Shown piece by piece: positions 9,233-18,607 of a DNA stretch of 64,000 nucleotides. How positions within the stretch are numbered: the stretch's first letter is position 1; each line of letters starts with the position of its first letter. The translations under genes were made by a program, and so were the position numbers. Origin of the DNA: Xanthomonas sp. 3793 (GTDB lineage: Bacteria > Pseudomonadota > Gammaproteobacteria > Xanthomonadales > Xanthomonadaceae); NCBI RefSeq assembly GCF_024806835.1, contig NZ_JANTYU010000001.1, forward strand, positions 682,001 through 746,000. The letters are read 5' to 3'. The notes below the pieces were generated by a model. It had not been told where the DNA came from, did not search any database, and saw nothing but the letters and a program-made list of their open reading frames with translations.

Positions 9233-10249
9233 TCAAGGCGCCTCCACCTCATAGCCGAGCGCCTGCAAGCGCGCCAGATAGCCGTCGGACGCGGTCAAGC
9301 GACTGATCGGCAGCACCGCGAAGGTGTTGCGATTGCGTTGCAGCGCAGTGGTGGCGATGCCGAGCCAATGCTCGCGCATGCGCCGCTCCAGATCGTCGAT
9401 ACCGCGCTTTCTGGCCGCTTCGGAACTGGCCATCGCACTCATGCACGCCGCCTGCGGATCTTCGCGCGGCAACTGGCGCAACGCCTCGATGTCGCCCACC
9501 GACCAGGCATTGGCGCGTTCGACCATGGTGGGGAGATCGCGCTCCACCGTCATCAGGATGCTGCGAAAGCAGGCAATGTCGTCCATGCCGCCGGCGCGAA
9601 ACTCCTTGAGCGCCTGCCGCGGGTCGGTGATCTTGTAGTCCAGCGCGGTCGGCGTCGGCTTGATGCCTGCGCGCTTGGCGGCGCGCTCCACCACCGACCA
9701 GATCACCGGCGAGCGGGCCAGGCCCGACCGTTTCAACGCCGCCTGGTACAACTCGCCAGCGGCCAGGATCGGGCGCTTGCGCTCCACGCCGCGATCGTTG
9801 CCGATGTAGCGGGCCTTGGCCACGCTCCAGCGTGCGTAGAGATCGGGCGGCAGCACCTCGCGCAGTTCGCGGCCGTCGGCGTTCTTCATCGCCTTCATCG
9901 CCGACGGCAACAAGGTCAGCTTGCCGAAGAACCCCATATCGACATCGAGCTGTACGGTCGGCGCCATCAGTACCTGTTGGGACTGGCCGATGATGGTTTC
10001 CACTTCACTCGCCTGCCATTGCAGGCGCTTGGGCAACGGCGACTGCGTGCCCAGGATCCACAAGACATGCTCGCCCTTGCGGACCTTCCACAGGCCGGGC
10101 CCGGGCTGCACGCCGCGTACCACCATCGCTTCCAGATCCACTACCGGCGGTGGTACCGGCGCCGTCATCGGCGGCGCCGTTTCGCTGGCCGCCGCCAGCA
10201 GCGACACCAACATCAACCCCACGCCCCACCCCACTGCCCTGTGTCGCAT
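9233..10249 (-). CDS. gumN: GumN, TraB/GumN family protein
   Basis: About 338 residues from the ATG at 10249 (MRHRAVGWG), which begins a signal peptide ending near LLAAASETA. A proline-rich linker follows, then the family region starting WKVRKGEHVLWILGTQSPLP, a variant of the LWxIxGTxHxLP motif of the TraB/GumN (PF01963) group. Here the usual His is Gln-Ser, so a residue proposed to be catalytic or metal-binding in active relatives is changed. The protein is probably periplasmic. It lies near the end of the gum cluster, but no step in xanthan synthesis is assigned to it. Confidence 0.88.
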   Translation of the reverse strand: MRHRAVGWGVGLMLVSLLAAASETAPPMTAPVPPPVVDLEAMVVRGVQPGPGLWKVRKGEHVLWILGTQSPLPKRLQWQASEVETIIGQSQQVLMAPTVQLDVDMGFFGKLTLLPSAMKAMKNADGRELREVLPPDLYARWSVAKARYIGNDRGVERKRPILAAGELYQAALKRSGLARSPVIWSVVERAAKRAGIKPTPTALDYKITDPRQALKEFRAGGMDDIACFRSILMTVERDLPTMVERANAWSVGDIEALRQLPREDPQAACMSAMASSEAARKRGIDDLERRMREHWLGIATTALQRNRNTFAVLPISRLTASDGYLARLQALGYEVEAP

Positions 10250-10344
10250 CGTGCATCGCCCCCTGTGTGAGGCGGACATTACGTGAAGCCGGCACCCGCC
10301 GCGTTAGGGAAGCGTTGCGCTGGGGCAGGAGCGCATGACTGGCA

Positions 10345-10815
10345 TCAGCGCGGGGCCAACGTGGCCAGATGCGCGGCCAACGGCGAAGCGGCATCGAGGA
10401 GCGCAAACCCTTCCCAGACGAAGCCCGGCGAGACCGTGCATCCCACCAGGGTGAAGTCGCCCAGCGAGCGTGCCGCCTGCCACTGTCCTGCGGGAACCAC
10501 CTGCATCGGCTCGCCGCGTTCGGCCGCGTCCAGGATCAGCCGCTGCAGTTGCCCGCTGGCTTCGTCGTAGAGCAGCAACTCCAGGGCGTCGCCCTGCTGC
10601 CACTGCCAGGTTTCCTCGGCATCGACGCGATGCCAGGCGCTGCATTCGCCTGCGGCCAGCAGAAAACGGATGGCCGTCAGCGCCGGCCGGACGCGTCCAT
10701 CGTCGATCACCTGACGGGCGGAGGCGTAGACGCGGCGGAAATGCCCGCCTTCCGGGTGCGGGGCCAGGTCGAGCGAGCGGATCAGGTCAGCGGCGGTCGG
10801 ATGCATGCATGACAT
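10345..10815 (-). CDS. Cupin-fold protein, DUF985 family
   Basis: A 156-residue protein with the DUF985 pattern: LAPHPEGGHFRRVY near the start, then AIRFLLAAGECSAWHRVDAEETW and, near the end, LVGCTVSPGFVWEGF. These are typical single-domain cupins, some of which act on sugars or small molecules. It sits between gumM and gumN in the same orientation, with 27 bases after it begins to gumM and 95 bases before gumN. It is not a named gum gene and no role in xanthan is established. It may be a passenger of the operon. Confidence 0.85.
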   Translation of the reverse strand: MSCMHPTAADLIRSLDLAPHPEGGHFRRVYASARQVIDDGRVRPALTAIRFLLAAGECSAWHRVDAEETWQWQQGDALELLLYDEASGQLQRLILDAAERGEPMQVVPAGQWQAARSLGDFTLVGCTVSPGFVWEGFALLDAASPLAAHLATLAPR

Positions 10816-10842
10816 GCTAAGCCCGGAGGCCGCCGCGATGCA

Positions 10843-11637
10843 TCAAGGCAGATGCTTGCCTGCGCGCAGACAGGTGCGGAAAAACACCAGCAAGTCCCAG
10901 CTATAGCGCTTGAGCAGGCGACGCGGCTCGTTGAGCAACCGGTACATCCACTCCATGTGCAGGCGGCGCACCCAGTCCGGCGCGCGCCGCGCCGTGCCGG
11001 ACAGGAAGTCGAGCAGCGCACCGACGCCGAACACCAATGGGACACGCAGCGCGTGGCTGTGGTCCAGAATCCAGCGCTCCTGCAAGGGGTTGCCGAACGC
11101 CACCAGCAGCACATCGGCGCCGGAGCGGTTGATGCGCTCGGCAAGGCCGTCGCCGGCGGCGGCAAACTCTCCGTAGCCGTCGCACATGCCCACCACCTGC
11201 TGCCCCAACGTGCCGGTCAAGGTGGCAGCGGCGGTCTTGCCCACGCCGGGCCGTCCGCCAAGCAGGAAGAACTTGAGCGGTTGTGCGCTGTGGCGGCACA
11301 GATACGGAATCAGATCGGTGCCGTTGAGATTGCCGGCAAAGCGGCGGCCATGAATCAGCCGCGCCGCCAGATCCATCCCGATGCCGTCGTTGACGATGCG
11401 CACGCTGGGTTCGCGCATACGCATCCGCAACGCCTGACACTGCACCACGAAGTTGGTGTTGGCGAAGAACACCCGACGCGGCTGTTGCGCTGCCAGTGCG
11501 TGGAACAGATCCAGCGCGAAGGCTTCCTGGGTGGTGGACAACACCGGGAACCCGCCCAGCGGAATCACCACGCCCGGCGGTGTGTCGACAGCGGAGACGG
11601 TCGCTGTTTCGCTGTCCAAGTGCTGGCCCTGCATCAT
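10843..11637 (-). CDS. gumM: GumM, xanthan beta-1,4-glucosyltransferase
   Basis: GumM adds the second glucose to glucose-PP-undecaprenol at the cytoplasmic face of the inner membrane. The 264-residue protein belongs to the WecG/TagA/CpsF family (GT26): FFLGGRPGVGKTAA, VGMCDGYGEF, GADVLLVAFGNPLQERWI and VFGVGALLDFLSG are the characteristic blocks. The start at 11637 (MMQGQHLDS) is five bases from the gumL stop, as expected for an operon, and matches the published length of about 263. Confidence 0.95.
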   Translation of the reverse strand: MMQGQHLDSETATVSAVDTPPGVVIPLGGFPVLSTTQEAFALDLFHALAAQQPRRVFFANTNFVVQCQALRMRMREPSVRIVNDGIGMDLAARLIHGRRFAGNLNGTDLIPYLCRHSAQPLKFFLLGGRPGVGKTAAATLTGTLGQQVVGMCDGYGEFAAAGDGLAERINRSGADVLLVAFGNPLQERWILDHSHALRVPLVFGVGALLDFLSGTARRAPDWVRRLHMEWMYRLLNEPRRLLKRYSWDLLVFFRTCLRAGKHLP

Positions 11638-11641
11638 CGAA

Positions 11642-12436
11642 TCACCAAAGGTCGTAGGGGAATGCAGCCAGCAGACCGGCCTGCAGCTTTTCCAGATCGA
11701 ATGCGCCGTTGCCACCCAGTGCCAGACATTCTTCGACGTTGTTGCCCGCATGCCACTGCATGCGCCCGGTCCCGTGGTAGTAATCGTCGTACTTGAAACG
11801 GTCTTCGCCATTGCCCCAGTCCAGATACACCGCCGGGATGCCGTACGCCTCGGCAAGGATGAGGCCGTGCAGCGAACTGCTGACCACCAGTTCGGCACCC
11901 AGCAGCTGGCTCATGAAGGTTGCCGGCTTGACGTTGGGAAACACCAGGTGGTCTGCGTAGGCGCTGTACTTCTCGACCGGTTCGTTGAAATGCGGAACGA
12001 TGGCGAACGGACGCTTCTCAGCCGTGCCCAATGCCTCGGCCGGGAAAAACATCGGGGTCAGCAGACCCGGGTCGCCATAGACTTCCGGCACCGCGATGCC
12101 GCGGTCCAGCAGAAATTGACGGGTCTTGGGCCCGCGCACCGCCCGCACGTCGAGCGTGCTGAAGGTATTGCGCTCGGCCGGAATCTTGCCGTTGATGCCG
12201 CTGCCCCAGACGGTGTCGCCATCCTTGGCAAAGTGCAGCACCGAACCGATCGCGATCAGCTTTTTGCTGAGATCGCGCTTCTCGATCAGCGTCTTGTCCT
12301 GCAGGGAAAGCACACAGGACACGATCACCTTGGACAGGTGATCCCCCATGTTGACGCCAGCGTTCTTCGGCTGCCACCAGAACAATGCGCGACGTTCTGC
12401 GTGTTCTATCCACTTCTGCAGCAAAGCGTTGGCCAT
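11642..12436 (-). CDS. gumL: GumL, xanthan ketal pyruvyltransferase
   Basis: GumL transfers pyruvate from phosphoenolpyruvate to the terminal mannose of the xanthan side chain as a 4,6-ketal. The 264-residue sequence carries the polysaccharide pyruvyltransferase features: an early NAGVNMGDHLS, GDPGLL in the middle, and the late VVSSSLHGLILAEAYGIP block that defines the family. The chosen start (MANALLQKW) is preceded by GGAG. Substrate is the lipid-linked pentasaccharide, at the cytoplasmic side. It lies 41 bases after gumK. Confidence 0.95.
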   Translation of the reverse strand: MANALLQKWIEHAERRALFWWQPKNAGVNMGDHLSKVIVSCVLSLQDKTLIEKRDLSKKLIAIGSVLHFAKDGDTVWGSGINGKIPAERNTFSTLDVRAVRGPKTRQFLLDRGIAVPEVYGDPGLLTPMFFPAEALGTAEKRPFAIVPHFNEPVEKYSAYADHLVFPNVKPATFMSQLLGAELVVSSSLHGLILAEAYGIPAVYLDWGNGEDRFKYDDYYHGTGRMQWHAGNNVEECLALGGNGAFDLEKLQAGLLAAFPYDLW

Positions 12437-12477
12437 AAAGGGAGGTCTCCTGTCTTGAACGGGCGAGGTGCGCTGCA

Positions 12478-13683
12478 TCAATGCGAGAGCGCGGCCTCCG
12501 AGGAAGCACGCGCGGCTGCGCCGGTGTGCTGCGGATACAAACGGGTTTCCGGATACGCGGCTGGATCCAGTACACGGTCGGTGGTGTCGGACCAGTTCAG
12601 ACACTGGCGGTAACGCACATGCGGCGCGTCCAGCGCCTGCCCGATTGCAGCGACGATCGAATCGGCATTGCCGGGCGTATAACCAAAGCGCGACTGCTGG
12701 TACGGCCCGACCACTGCATTCGGACACACCGCAGGCAACCCGAAAAAGTCGTACTGCAACAGCTTCATCGAGCTATCGGCCAGATACACCGGCACTTGTT
12801 CCGACGCATACGGCGCGATGCCGAACCGCGCGTGCTTGATATAGCCGATCGTCTCGACGTGCTTCATTTCACCATAGACCACGACATTGTCGCCATAGCC
12901 CGGGTGGCGCCCCATGCCCGACCCGATCACATGAAACGTGACCTGCGGAAACGCCTTGCTGGCAACGACGAAGAAGTCCGGATCGAACAGCATCGACCCC
13001 ACCGCCACCGCATGGATTCCTTCGCCATACGGCGACGGATCGCCCAGCTGATCCAGGTTGTGATCCACGCCATGCCCGACGTGATAGACGTTATCGCGGC
13101 TTGCGATCTCTTCGGCCATGGCCGGCGACACCAGCGCGATGACGTCCAGGGCGGGCGCAACCCGGTCGAACTCGCGTTCGATATAGGACGCAACATTGAT
13201 CGTGCTCAATCCATCGGAGGCGCGATACACCAGCTTGGCGGTGGGATTGGTGCGCTTGGCCAGTTCGATGAAGGCCACGGCAATGCCGCTTTCGAACACG
13301 ATGACATCCGCCTCGCGCATCCAGTCCAGCAGTTGCCTGGGGGGATGTGCGGCATACCAGCGGAACATCGCGTCTTCGACAGACTGCAGCCACGCTCGAC
13401 GCGTATTGAACGGATGCACGGTGGTGCGCCAGAGATAGCATTCCACGCCCTTGTGCGACACCACGGTGTTGGCGGTGTCGTCCAGCGGCAGCCGCATATC
13501 GCCCTTCATCCGCGACAACCGGCTGTAACGCAGCGAGAAAAATCGCGTCGTCCCGCGCAGCGCAAGCTGATCGGTGATGAAGTGGATGTTGGCGCGGCGC
13601 GGGGTGCGGTAATCGTGTGCGGACAAGACCAGATAGCAAGGCCGGCGAATGCCGGAAGCAGCGGCGGCGGGTGTGTCGCTCAT
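12478..13683 (-). CDS. gumK: GumK, beta-1,2-glucuronosyltransferase
   Basis: GumK is the membrane-associated inverting GT70 enzyme that adds glucuronic acid from UDP-GlcA to the lipid-linked trisaccharide. The 401-residue sequence opens [19 protein letters not shown], in which the early Asp (HDY) is the proposed catalytic base region. The C-terminal half contains [19 protein letters not shown] for UDP binding. Length agrees with the published enzyme (400 residues). It follows gumJ by 64 bases. Confidence 0.96.
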   Translation of the reverse strand: MSDTPAAAASGIRRPCYLVLSAHDYRTPRRANIHFITDQLALRGTTRFFSLRYSRLSRMKGDMRLPLDDTANTVVSHKGVECYLWRTTVHPFNTRRAWLQSVEDAMFRWYAAHPPRQLLDWMREADVIVFESGIAVAFIELAKRTNPTAKLVYRASDGLSTINVASYIEREFDRVAPALDVIALVSPAMAEEIASRDNVYHVGHGVDHNLDQLGDPSPYGEGIHAVAVGSMLFDPDFFVVASKAFPQVTFHVIGSGMGRHPGYGDNVVVYGEMKHVETIGYIKHARFGIAPYASEQVPVYLADSSMKLLQYDFFGLPAVCPNAVVGPYQQSRFGYTPGNADSIVAAIGQALDAPHVRYRQCLNWSDTTDRVLDPAAYPETRLYPQHTGAAARASSEAALSH

Positions 13684-13747
13684 GGGCCGTGTCCTATGAA
13701 TGAGTGAGAGAAAGCATGCCCGAATGCAGGCGAAGACGATGTCGATC

Positions 13748-15253
13748 TCATCGACGCGCCTTGGCCTGGCTCAACAACTTGCGGATGTTGACGATGGAGA
13801 TCACGTCGCGACGGAACGACGGCCAGATACCCAGCATCAGCAGGCAGACTGCAGCCATCGCCGCTGCACCTGCGGCCAATTGCTGCCATAGCGGGCCGCC
13901 GACGCTGATCGAGGCGTAATACGCGCAGGCGCCGGCGACGCCGTAAGCCACCATCGCGCGTACTGCATTGGTGAACAGCATGCCCACCGGCGTATCGGAA
14001 ATCTTGCCGACCCAGACCAGCGACATCGGCCAGGTCACCAGCAGGCCGAACGAATAACCGATGGCCACCCCCATCGCCCCCCAGCGCGAACCGACGAAGA
14101 TGCAGGCGATCAGCACGATGCGGCTGACCAGCGAGAACAGCAATTGCTCGCGCATCAAACCGCGCGCCAGGAACACCCAATACGTGGCGTAGGACGCAGT
14201 CTGGAAAATACCGCCCAACGCGAGCACCTGGAACAAGGGCACTGCCTCGCGCCATTGTTCGCCCAGTACCAGAACGATCAACGGCATCGCCACCGCACAA
14301 GCGAACGAGAACAGCGCCACGATCAGATGCACCATCACCGTCTGCCCGCGCAGCAGAAACGCACTGAAACGCTCGCGATCGTCCTGCAACTGCGACAGCA
14401 CCGGCAACGCCACGCTGGTCGCCGGTGCATTGATCTGGTTCAACGGCATCATCAGCAGCTGGAATGCGCGGTTGTACAGACCCAGCGCATCGGGCCCGGC
14501 GCGCCAGCCGATGATCACCTGCCCCACATTGCGGCTGGCATATCCCAGCAACTGCGCCGCCATCAGGTTCCAGCCGAAACTCATGAAATCGCGCATCGGT
14601 GCGGAACGTTGATAGCCGCCGGGCAGCCAGCGTGCGCAGCTGCCCGCGATCACCAGGTTGACTACCGCCTGCACCACCTGTTGCACCACCAGCGCCCAAT
14701 AGCCCCAGCCCAGCAGCGCGGCGGCCACGGCCGCACCCAGCCCCAACACCTGCGAGCCCACATCGCTCAGTGCCACCTGCCCAAAGCGCAGCCCGCGGCT
14801 CAGATGCGCGCGGTATTGGGTGGTCATGCCGTTGATCAGGAACGTCACCGCAAGCGCTTGCGAGATCGTGACCAGTGCCGGCTCTTTGTAGAAGTTGGCG
14901 ATCAGATGCGCCGATGCGAACACCACCACCGACAACGCCAGGCCGATACCGCTATTGATCCAGAACAGGTTGTCGCGTTGTTCGCGGCTGACGTGCTTGG
15001 CCTGCACGGCAGCGGCAGACAGCCCGAAATCGCGCAGGATCTCGGCGGCACCGACAATCGCGGTGACCATCGCCATCAGGCCGTAGTCGTATGGCGTCAG
15101 CAGCCGCGCCAGCAGGATGATGCCGCCGAACTGCACGACCATCTTGGCCGACTGGCCGAGCATGGTCACCGCGGCCCCGCCGGCAGCGCGCGAGCCGAGG
15201 CTGCGCTGCGGAGGCGGTGTCGGAGAGGACGTCGTGGGGGGCTGGGCGGTCAC
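13748..15253 (-). CDS. gumJ: GumJ, Wzx-type lipid-linked pentasaccharide flippase
   Basis: Polytopic inner-membrane protein of about 501 residues with some 12-14 hydrophobic helices, beginning after a proline/threonine-rich N-terminus. It belongs to the polysaccharide translocase (MATE/MOP) group; [17 protein letters not shown] and FGLSAAAVQ are typical Wzx/WzxC stretches. It moves the decorated repeat unit across the membrane. The start is a GTG at 15253 overlapping the gumI TGA (GTGA), which indicates coupled translation; an internal ATG (MLGQSAKM) is less likely. Confidence 0.93.
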   Translation of the reverse strand: MTAQPPTTSSPTPPPQRSLGSRAAGGAAVTMLGQSAKMVVQFGGIILLARLLTPYDYGLMAMVTAIVGAAEILRDFGLSAAAVQAKHVSREQRDNLFWINSGIGLALSVVVFASAHLIANFYKEPALVTISQALAVTFLINGMTTQYRAHLSRGLRFGQVALSDVGSQVLGLGAAVAAALLGWGYWALVVQQVVQAVVNLVIAGSCARWLPGGYQRSAPMRDFMSFGWNLMAAQLLGYASRNVGQVIIGWRAGPDALGLYNRAFQLLMMPLNQINAPATSVALPVLSQLQDDRERFSAFLLRGQTVMVHLIVALFSFACAVAMPLIVLVLGEQWREAVPLFQVLALGGIFQTASYATYWVFLARGLMREQLLFSLVSRIVLIACIFVGSRWGAMGVAIGYSFGLLVTWPMSLVWVGKISDTPVGMLFTNAVRAMVAYGVAGACAYYASISVGGPLWQQLAAGAAAMAAVCLLMLGIWPSFRRDVISIVNIRKLLSQAKARR

Positions 15254-16299
15254 AGTGCAGCGTCCCCATCCTTGCCCAGCGCGTCGAGGTAGGCGCGGTA
15301 GTGCAGCTGCCCGATGCGCGGCCAATCGCGTTGCGACAGATCCGGCGCCGGCCCGCGCGGTGCGCAGCGCACCGTATCCAGCATGCCGGTCAACAGCGCC
15401 GCGTCGAACTCGCCTTGGTAGAGAAACACCCAGCCTGGCCCCACTTCTTCGGCAATCGCCGCGTTGGATTCGCTCCACGGCGCCAGCACCGGGCGCGCCA
15501 ACGACAACGCCAGCAGCAGCGTGCCGGAGTTGTGCATCTGCCGGTATGGCAACACCACCAGCTCCGCTTGGCTGACCTCGCGCGCCAGCACCAGCTCTTC
15601 GACATAGGCGAGCAATGCGCTGATGCGCGGATCCTGCGCGCTGGCCTCTTCTACCAGCGTGCGCATCTGCGGCGTGGCCGGGTTGCCGACGATGCGCAGG
15701 CTCAAGCGTGGGTCGCTAACCTCGCGCATGACCTCCAGCAGCGTTTCCACGCCCTTGTACGGACGGATCAGCCCGAAATGCAGCAGCCGCCCCGGTACCG
15801 TGCTGCCTTGGGGCATCGTCGCGAACCAGTCGCGGTAGTGGCCGTGCAGGATGGTGTCGGTAAACGGCGGGCGCGCCGGCGTGGTGGCGTTGATGCGGAT
15901 CCAGCGACGCGTCAGGCGATCGACCCAGCGCAACAGGCTGCGCTCGCGCCAACCGCGATCTTCGTGCGGGGCCAGGTTGTGCAAGGTGCGCACCACCGGC
16001 GTGCCGGTGAGCTGCAACTTCAACAGCAGCAACGCTGCGCAAAACTGCTTGGCCAGCGTGCCCACGGCGCTGGGATGGCGCAGCAGGTATTCGGGCCAGT
16101 GCAGATGCAGCACGTCGTAGCGCGACAGCAAGGCAGCGCGCATCGAGAAGAAGCGCGGGTGCACCGCGTCGGGCAGCGCGTCGTAGAGCTGGGTCAGGTA
16201 CGGGTTGGTGCTGGCGTTGGGCTTTTCGGTGGAAAACAACACCGTGACCTGCGGCCTTGCGGCCGCGCGTGTCGTCTGTGCGGATGCGAGCGCGCTCAT
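15250..16299 (-). CDS. gumI: GumI, terminal beta-mannosyltransferase
   Basis: GumI (GT94) adds the outer mannose from GDP-mannose to glucuronic acid, completing the xanthan pentasaccharide. The 349-residue sequence has the GT-B features LLHFGLIRPYKGVETLL and later QAELVVLPYRQMHNSGTLLLALS, the donor-site loop. Its ATG overlaps the gumH stop as ATGA and its stop overlaps the gumJ GTG, so gumH-I-J are translationally coupled. It acts at the cytoplasmic face of the inner membrane. Confidence 0.95.
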   Translation of the reverse strand: MSALASAQTTRAAARPQVTVLFSTEKPNASTNPYLTQLYDALPDAVHPRFFSMRAALLSRYDVLHLHWPEYLLRHPSAVGTLAKQFCAALLLLKLQLTGTPVVRTLHNLAPHEDRGWRERSLLRWVDRLTRRWIRINATTPARPPFTDTILHGHYRDWFATMPQGSTVPGRLLHFGLIRPYKGVETLLEVMREVSDPRLSLRIVGNPATPQMRTLVEEASAQDPRISALLAYVEELVLAREVSQAELVVLPYRQMHNSGTLLLALSLARPVLAPWSESNAAIAEEVGPGWVFLYQGEFDAALLTGMLDTVRCAPRGPAPDLSQRDWPRIGQLHYRAYLDALGKDGDAAL

Positions 16300-17438
16300 C
16301 GCAGCGTCTCCTGCGGGCGCGGCGTGCCAAGTGCACTGTGGTACTCGTCGATGTAGCGACCCACCACATGCTTCCAGTCGTAGCGGCTCACATAGGCCAT
16401 CGATGCCGCACGACGCGCTGCGAAGTCGCCATCGGCCGTCAGTGCGAGCGCCTGCACCTGGTCGGCCGCCGCCTCGATCCTGTCGCGGTTGACGATCACC
16501 CCCTGCCCCGACTCGCTGGCCAGCCGCACGAACGGCGGGATATCGCTGAGGATCGGAATCAGGCCCGCACTCATCGCCTCCACCGCAGCAATGCCAAACC
16601 CTTCATGGCGCGACAGACAGACGAAGAACTGCGCCTGCTGCATCAACGCGCGCAGCTGTTCCTGCGACGGCGACATGCTCAGCTGCACCTTGTCCTGCAA
16701 CCCCCGTTCGGCGATCGCCTTGCGCAAGTCGGCCTCGTTCAAATCGTATTCGCGGCCGGCGATGATCAGCTGCCACTGCGGATCGCGCGCGAGCATCGCC
16801 TTCAGCAGTTCCAGCGTCTCGATCAGCCCCTTGTTGACCGACCAGCGTCCGAAGTAAAGCATCGTCCGCCCCGGCGCGGCCGCGCCCTGCCCCGCATATT
16901 TCTGCACGTCCACGCCGTTTTCGATCACCCGCAAGCGGGCCGGCGATACTACCTTGGCAAACAGGTCGCCATCGTTCTCGCTGGTTGCGATCACCCGCGC
17001 ATACGCCAATGCAGAGGTGCGCGTGAGGGTCTGGAACCACAGCTGTTTCATGCGCGACGCATACGCGGTGTGGAAGAACCCACCGTGCGTGGACACCACC
17101 ATCGGCTTGCCGTGCAGCGGCTTGGTCAACGCCAGATAATCGTAGAAAAAATCGATCCCGTGCAGATGCACCACATCTGCCGAACCAATCGCGCCCAGCA
17201 CCGACGGCGCAAACGGATAGCGCGACGAACCGCGATAGCCGATCCGCCGGATCGGCAGACCTTGATGGGTCTCCTGCGGCGCAAGCTGCGCGTCCGGATC
17301 GGTGAACACCCGATCCAGCGTCACCACTTCCACCGTATCGGCGCTAGTGGCCTGATGCTGGCGGGCAACGTTGAGGACGACCTCTTCCATGCCTCCGATC
17401 GAGGGATGGAATTGGCGGACGACATGCACCACTTTCAT
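16296..17438 (-). CDS. gumH: GumH, alpha-1,3-mannosyltransferase
   Basis: GT4 retaining mannosyltransferase, 380 residues, which adds the first mannose from GDP-mannose to cellobiose-PP-undecaprenol. The N-terminus has the GT4 opening (HVVRQFHPSIGGMEEVV). The C-terminal domain has YFGRWSVNKGLIETLELL and the EX7E motif in SRHEGFGIAAVEAMSAGLIPI, which binds and activates the sugar nucleotide. The gene is 67 bases after gumG. Confidence 0.96.
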   Translation of the reverse strand: MKVVHVVRQFHPSIGGMEEVVLNVARQHQATSADTVEVVTLDRVFTDPDAQLAPQETHQGLPIRRIGYRGSSRYPFAPSVLGAIGSADVVHLHGIDFFYDYLALTKPLHGKPMVVSTHGGFFHTAYASRMKQLWFQTLTRTSALAYARVIATSENDGDLFAKVVSPARLRVIENGVDVQKYAGQGAAAPGRTMLYFGRWSVNKGLIETLELLKAMLARDPQWQLIIAGREYDLNEADLRKAIAERGLQDKVQLSMSPSQEQLRALMQQAQFFVCLSRHEGFGIAAVEAMSAGLIPILSDIPPFVRLASESGQGVIVNRDRIEAAADQVQALALTADGDFAARRAASMAYVSRYDWKHVVGRYIDEYHSALGTPRPQETLR

Positions 17439-17505
17439 TACGCCAATCTCCTGTACCAGCCGCGCGCACGCAGGTGCCGCGACAGCTGATGATTCTTGAA
17501 CTGCG

Positions 17506-18594
17506 TCATTGACTCTTCAACCCCAACATCCATGGCGCGCTACGTACCAGCACAGCGCGCATCGGCACCGCGCAGGCGATCGCAACTGCGCTGAGCCCCA
17601 TCGCCCACATCGGGGTTCCGACAAGGCCGCGATCGATCACCCCGGTGCGTGCAACCACGCTGGTGACCACCAGGAACACCAGCGTATGCGTGCACAAGAT
17701 CAGCAAGGTGTTGGTGCCGATCCATTGCACCCATTGCCAGTCCCGGACGAAGTACGCGACGCACAGCGTCATCGCAGTCCCCAGCAGACTCACCAGCAGG
17801 AACAACGCGGCCGATTGCCCGAACAGCAGGTTATTCACGTCCACCTGCCCGTTCACTGAGGCCAGCAGCCACCATGCCGTTGCGACGACGGGTAGCCCCA
17901 GTGCCCACACCCATGCCCCGAGCGCGCGTAGCGTATCGGCAAAGCGCGACAGCCAGCCACCCACCGCGATGAAGAACAAGGCGATCGGCAACACGTCCAA
18001 CGCAAGCGGCAAGCGCAACTGCAACGAGGGAAACCATCCCGCCCATGCCAATGCGATCGGCAAGCTGAGCGCCGCTACCACCGTCGTGCTCAAACGCGCA
18101 CGCAGTGCAATGTAGGCCAGCGTTGTGACAAACAAGGCCGGTAAAAACCACAATGCCGGCAACACGTAGAGGCGCGTGCCGTTGGCCCAGAACACGCCGA
18201 GAAACGGGTCCCACCACGCGCGCGCGCCGGGCTGCCCGAACGCATGGTTGAGCACCGCCGTCCGGAGCCAGAGCCCATAGGCCACCAGGAAAAACGCCAG
18301 ATACGGGATCAACAGCGTCCGCGCCAGCTTTTTCACCGTCGACACATTCAACCCGCGACGCCCGAAACGTTCGCCGACCCAGCCGGAGAGCACGAAAAAC
18401 AACGGGACATGGAAGCTGTAGGCAAACAGCTTGTAGGCCGGCGGCATGCCGCTTGCGTGCCCCAGCACCACCAGCACGATGGCCAACGCCTTAGCCGCAT
18501 CGATCTGCCAATCGCGGGCCAGCGCCGGCGCCCGACCGGGGGTTGCCACGCTCGTGTCGTGCTCGGCGCGCGGGAAAGAAGGAGCAGTCGTCAT
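17506..18594 (-). CDS. gumG: GumG, acyltransferase (acetylation of outer mannose)
   Basis: Inner-membrane acyltransferase-3 family protein (PF01757) of 362 residues with about ten transmembrane helices. Near the N-terminus, QIDAAKALAIVLVVLGHASG carries the conserved R/H-type signature, with His in GHA. GumG acetylates the terminal mannose of the xanthan side chain. The start at 18594 (MTTAPSFPR) lies 13 bases downstream of the gumF stop. It is clearly paralogous to gumF: both end with a WVQWIG.NTLLILCTH block. Confidence 0.93.
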   Translation of the reverse strand: MTTAPSFPRAEHDTSVATPGRAPALARDWQIDAAKALAIVLVVLGHASGMPPAYKLFAYSFHVPLFFVLSGWVGERFGRRGLNVSTVKKLARTLLIPYLAFFLVAYGLWLRTAVLNHAFGQPGARAWWDPFLGVFWANGTRLYVLPALWFLPALFVTTLAYIALRARLSTTVVAALSLPIALAWAGWFPSLQLRLPLALDVLPIALFFIAVGGWLSRFADTLRALGAWVWALGLPVVATAWWLLASVNGQVDVNNLLFGQSAALFLLVSLLGTAMTLCVAYFVRDWQWVQWIGTNTLLILCTHTLVFLVVTSVVARTGVIDRGLVGTPMWAMGLSAVAIACAVPMRAVLVRSAPWMLGLKSQ

Positions 18595-18607
18595 GCCGCG
18601 GCGCCGG

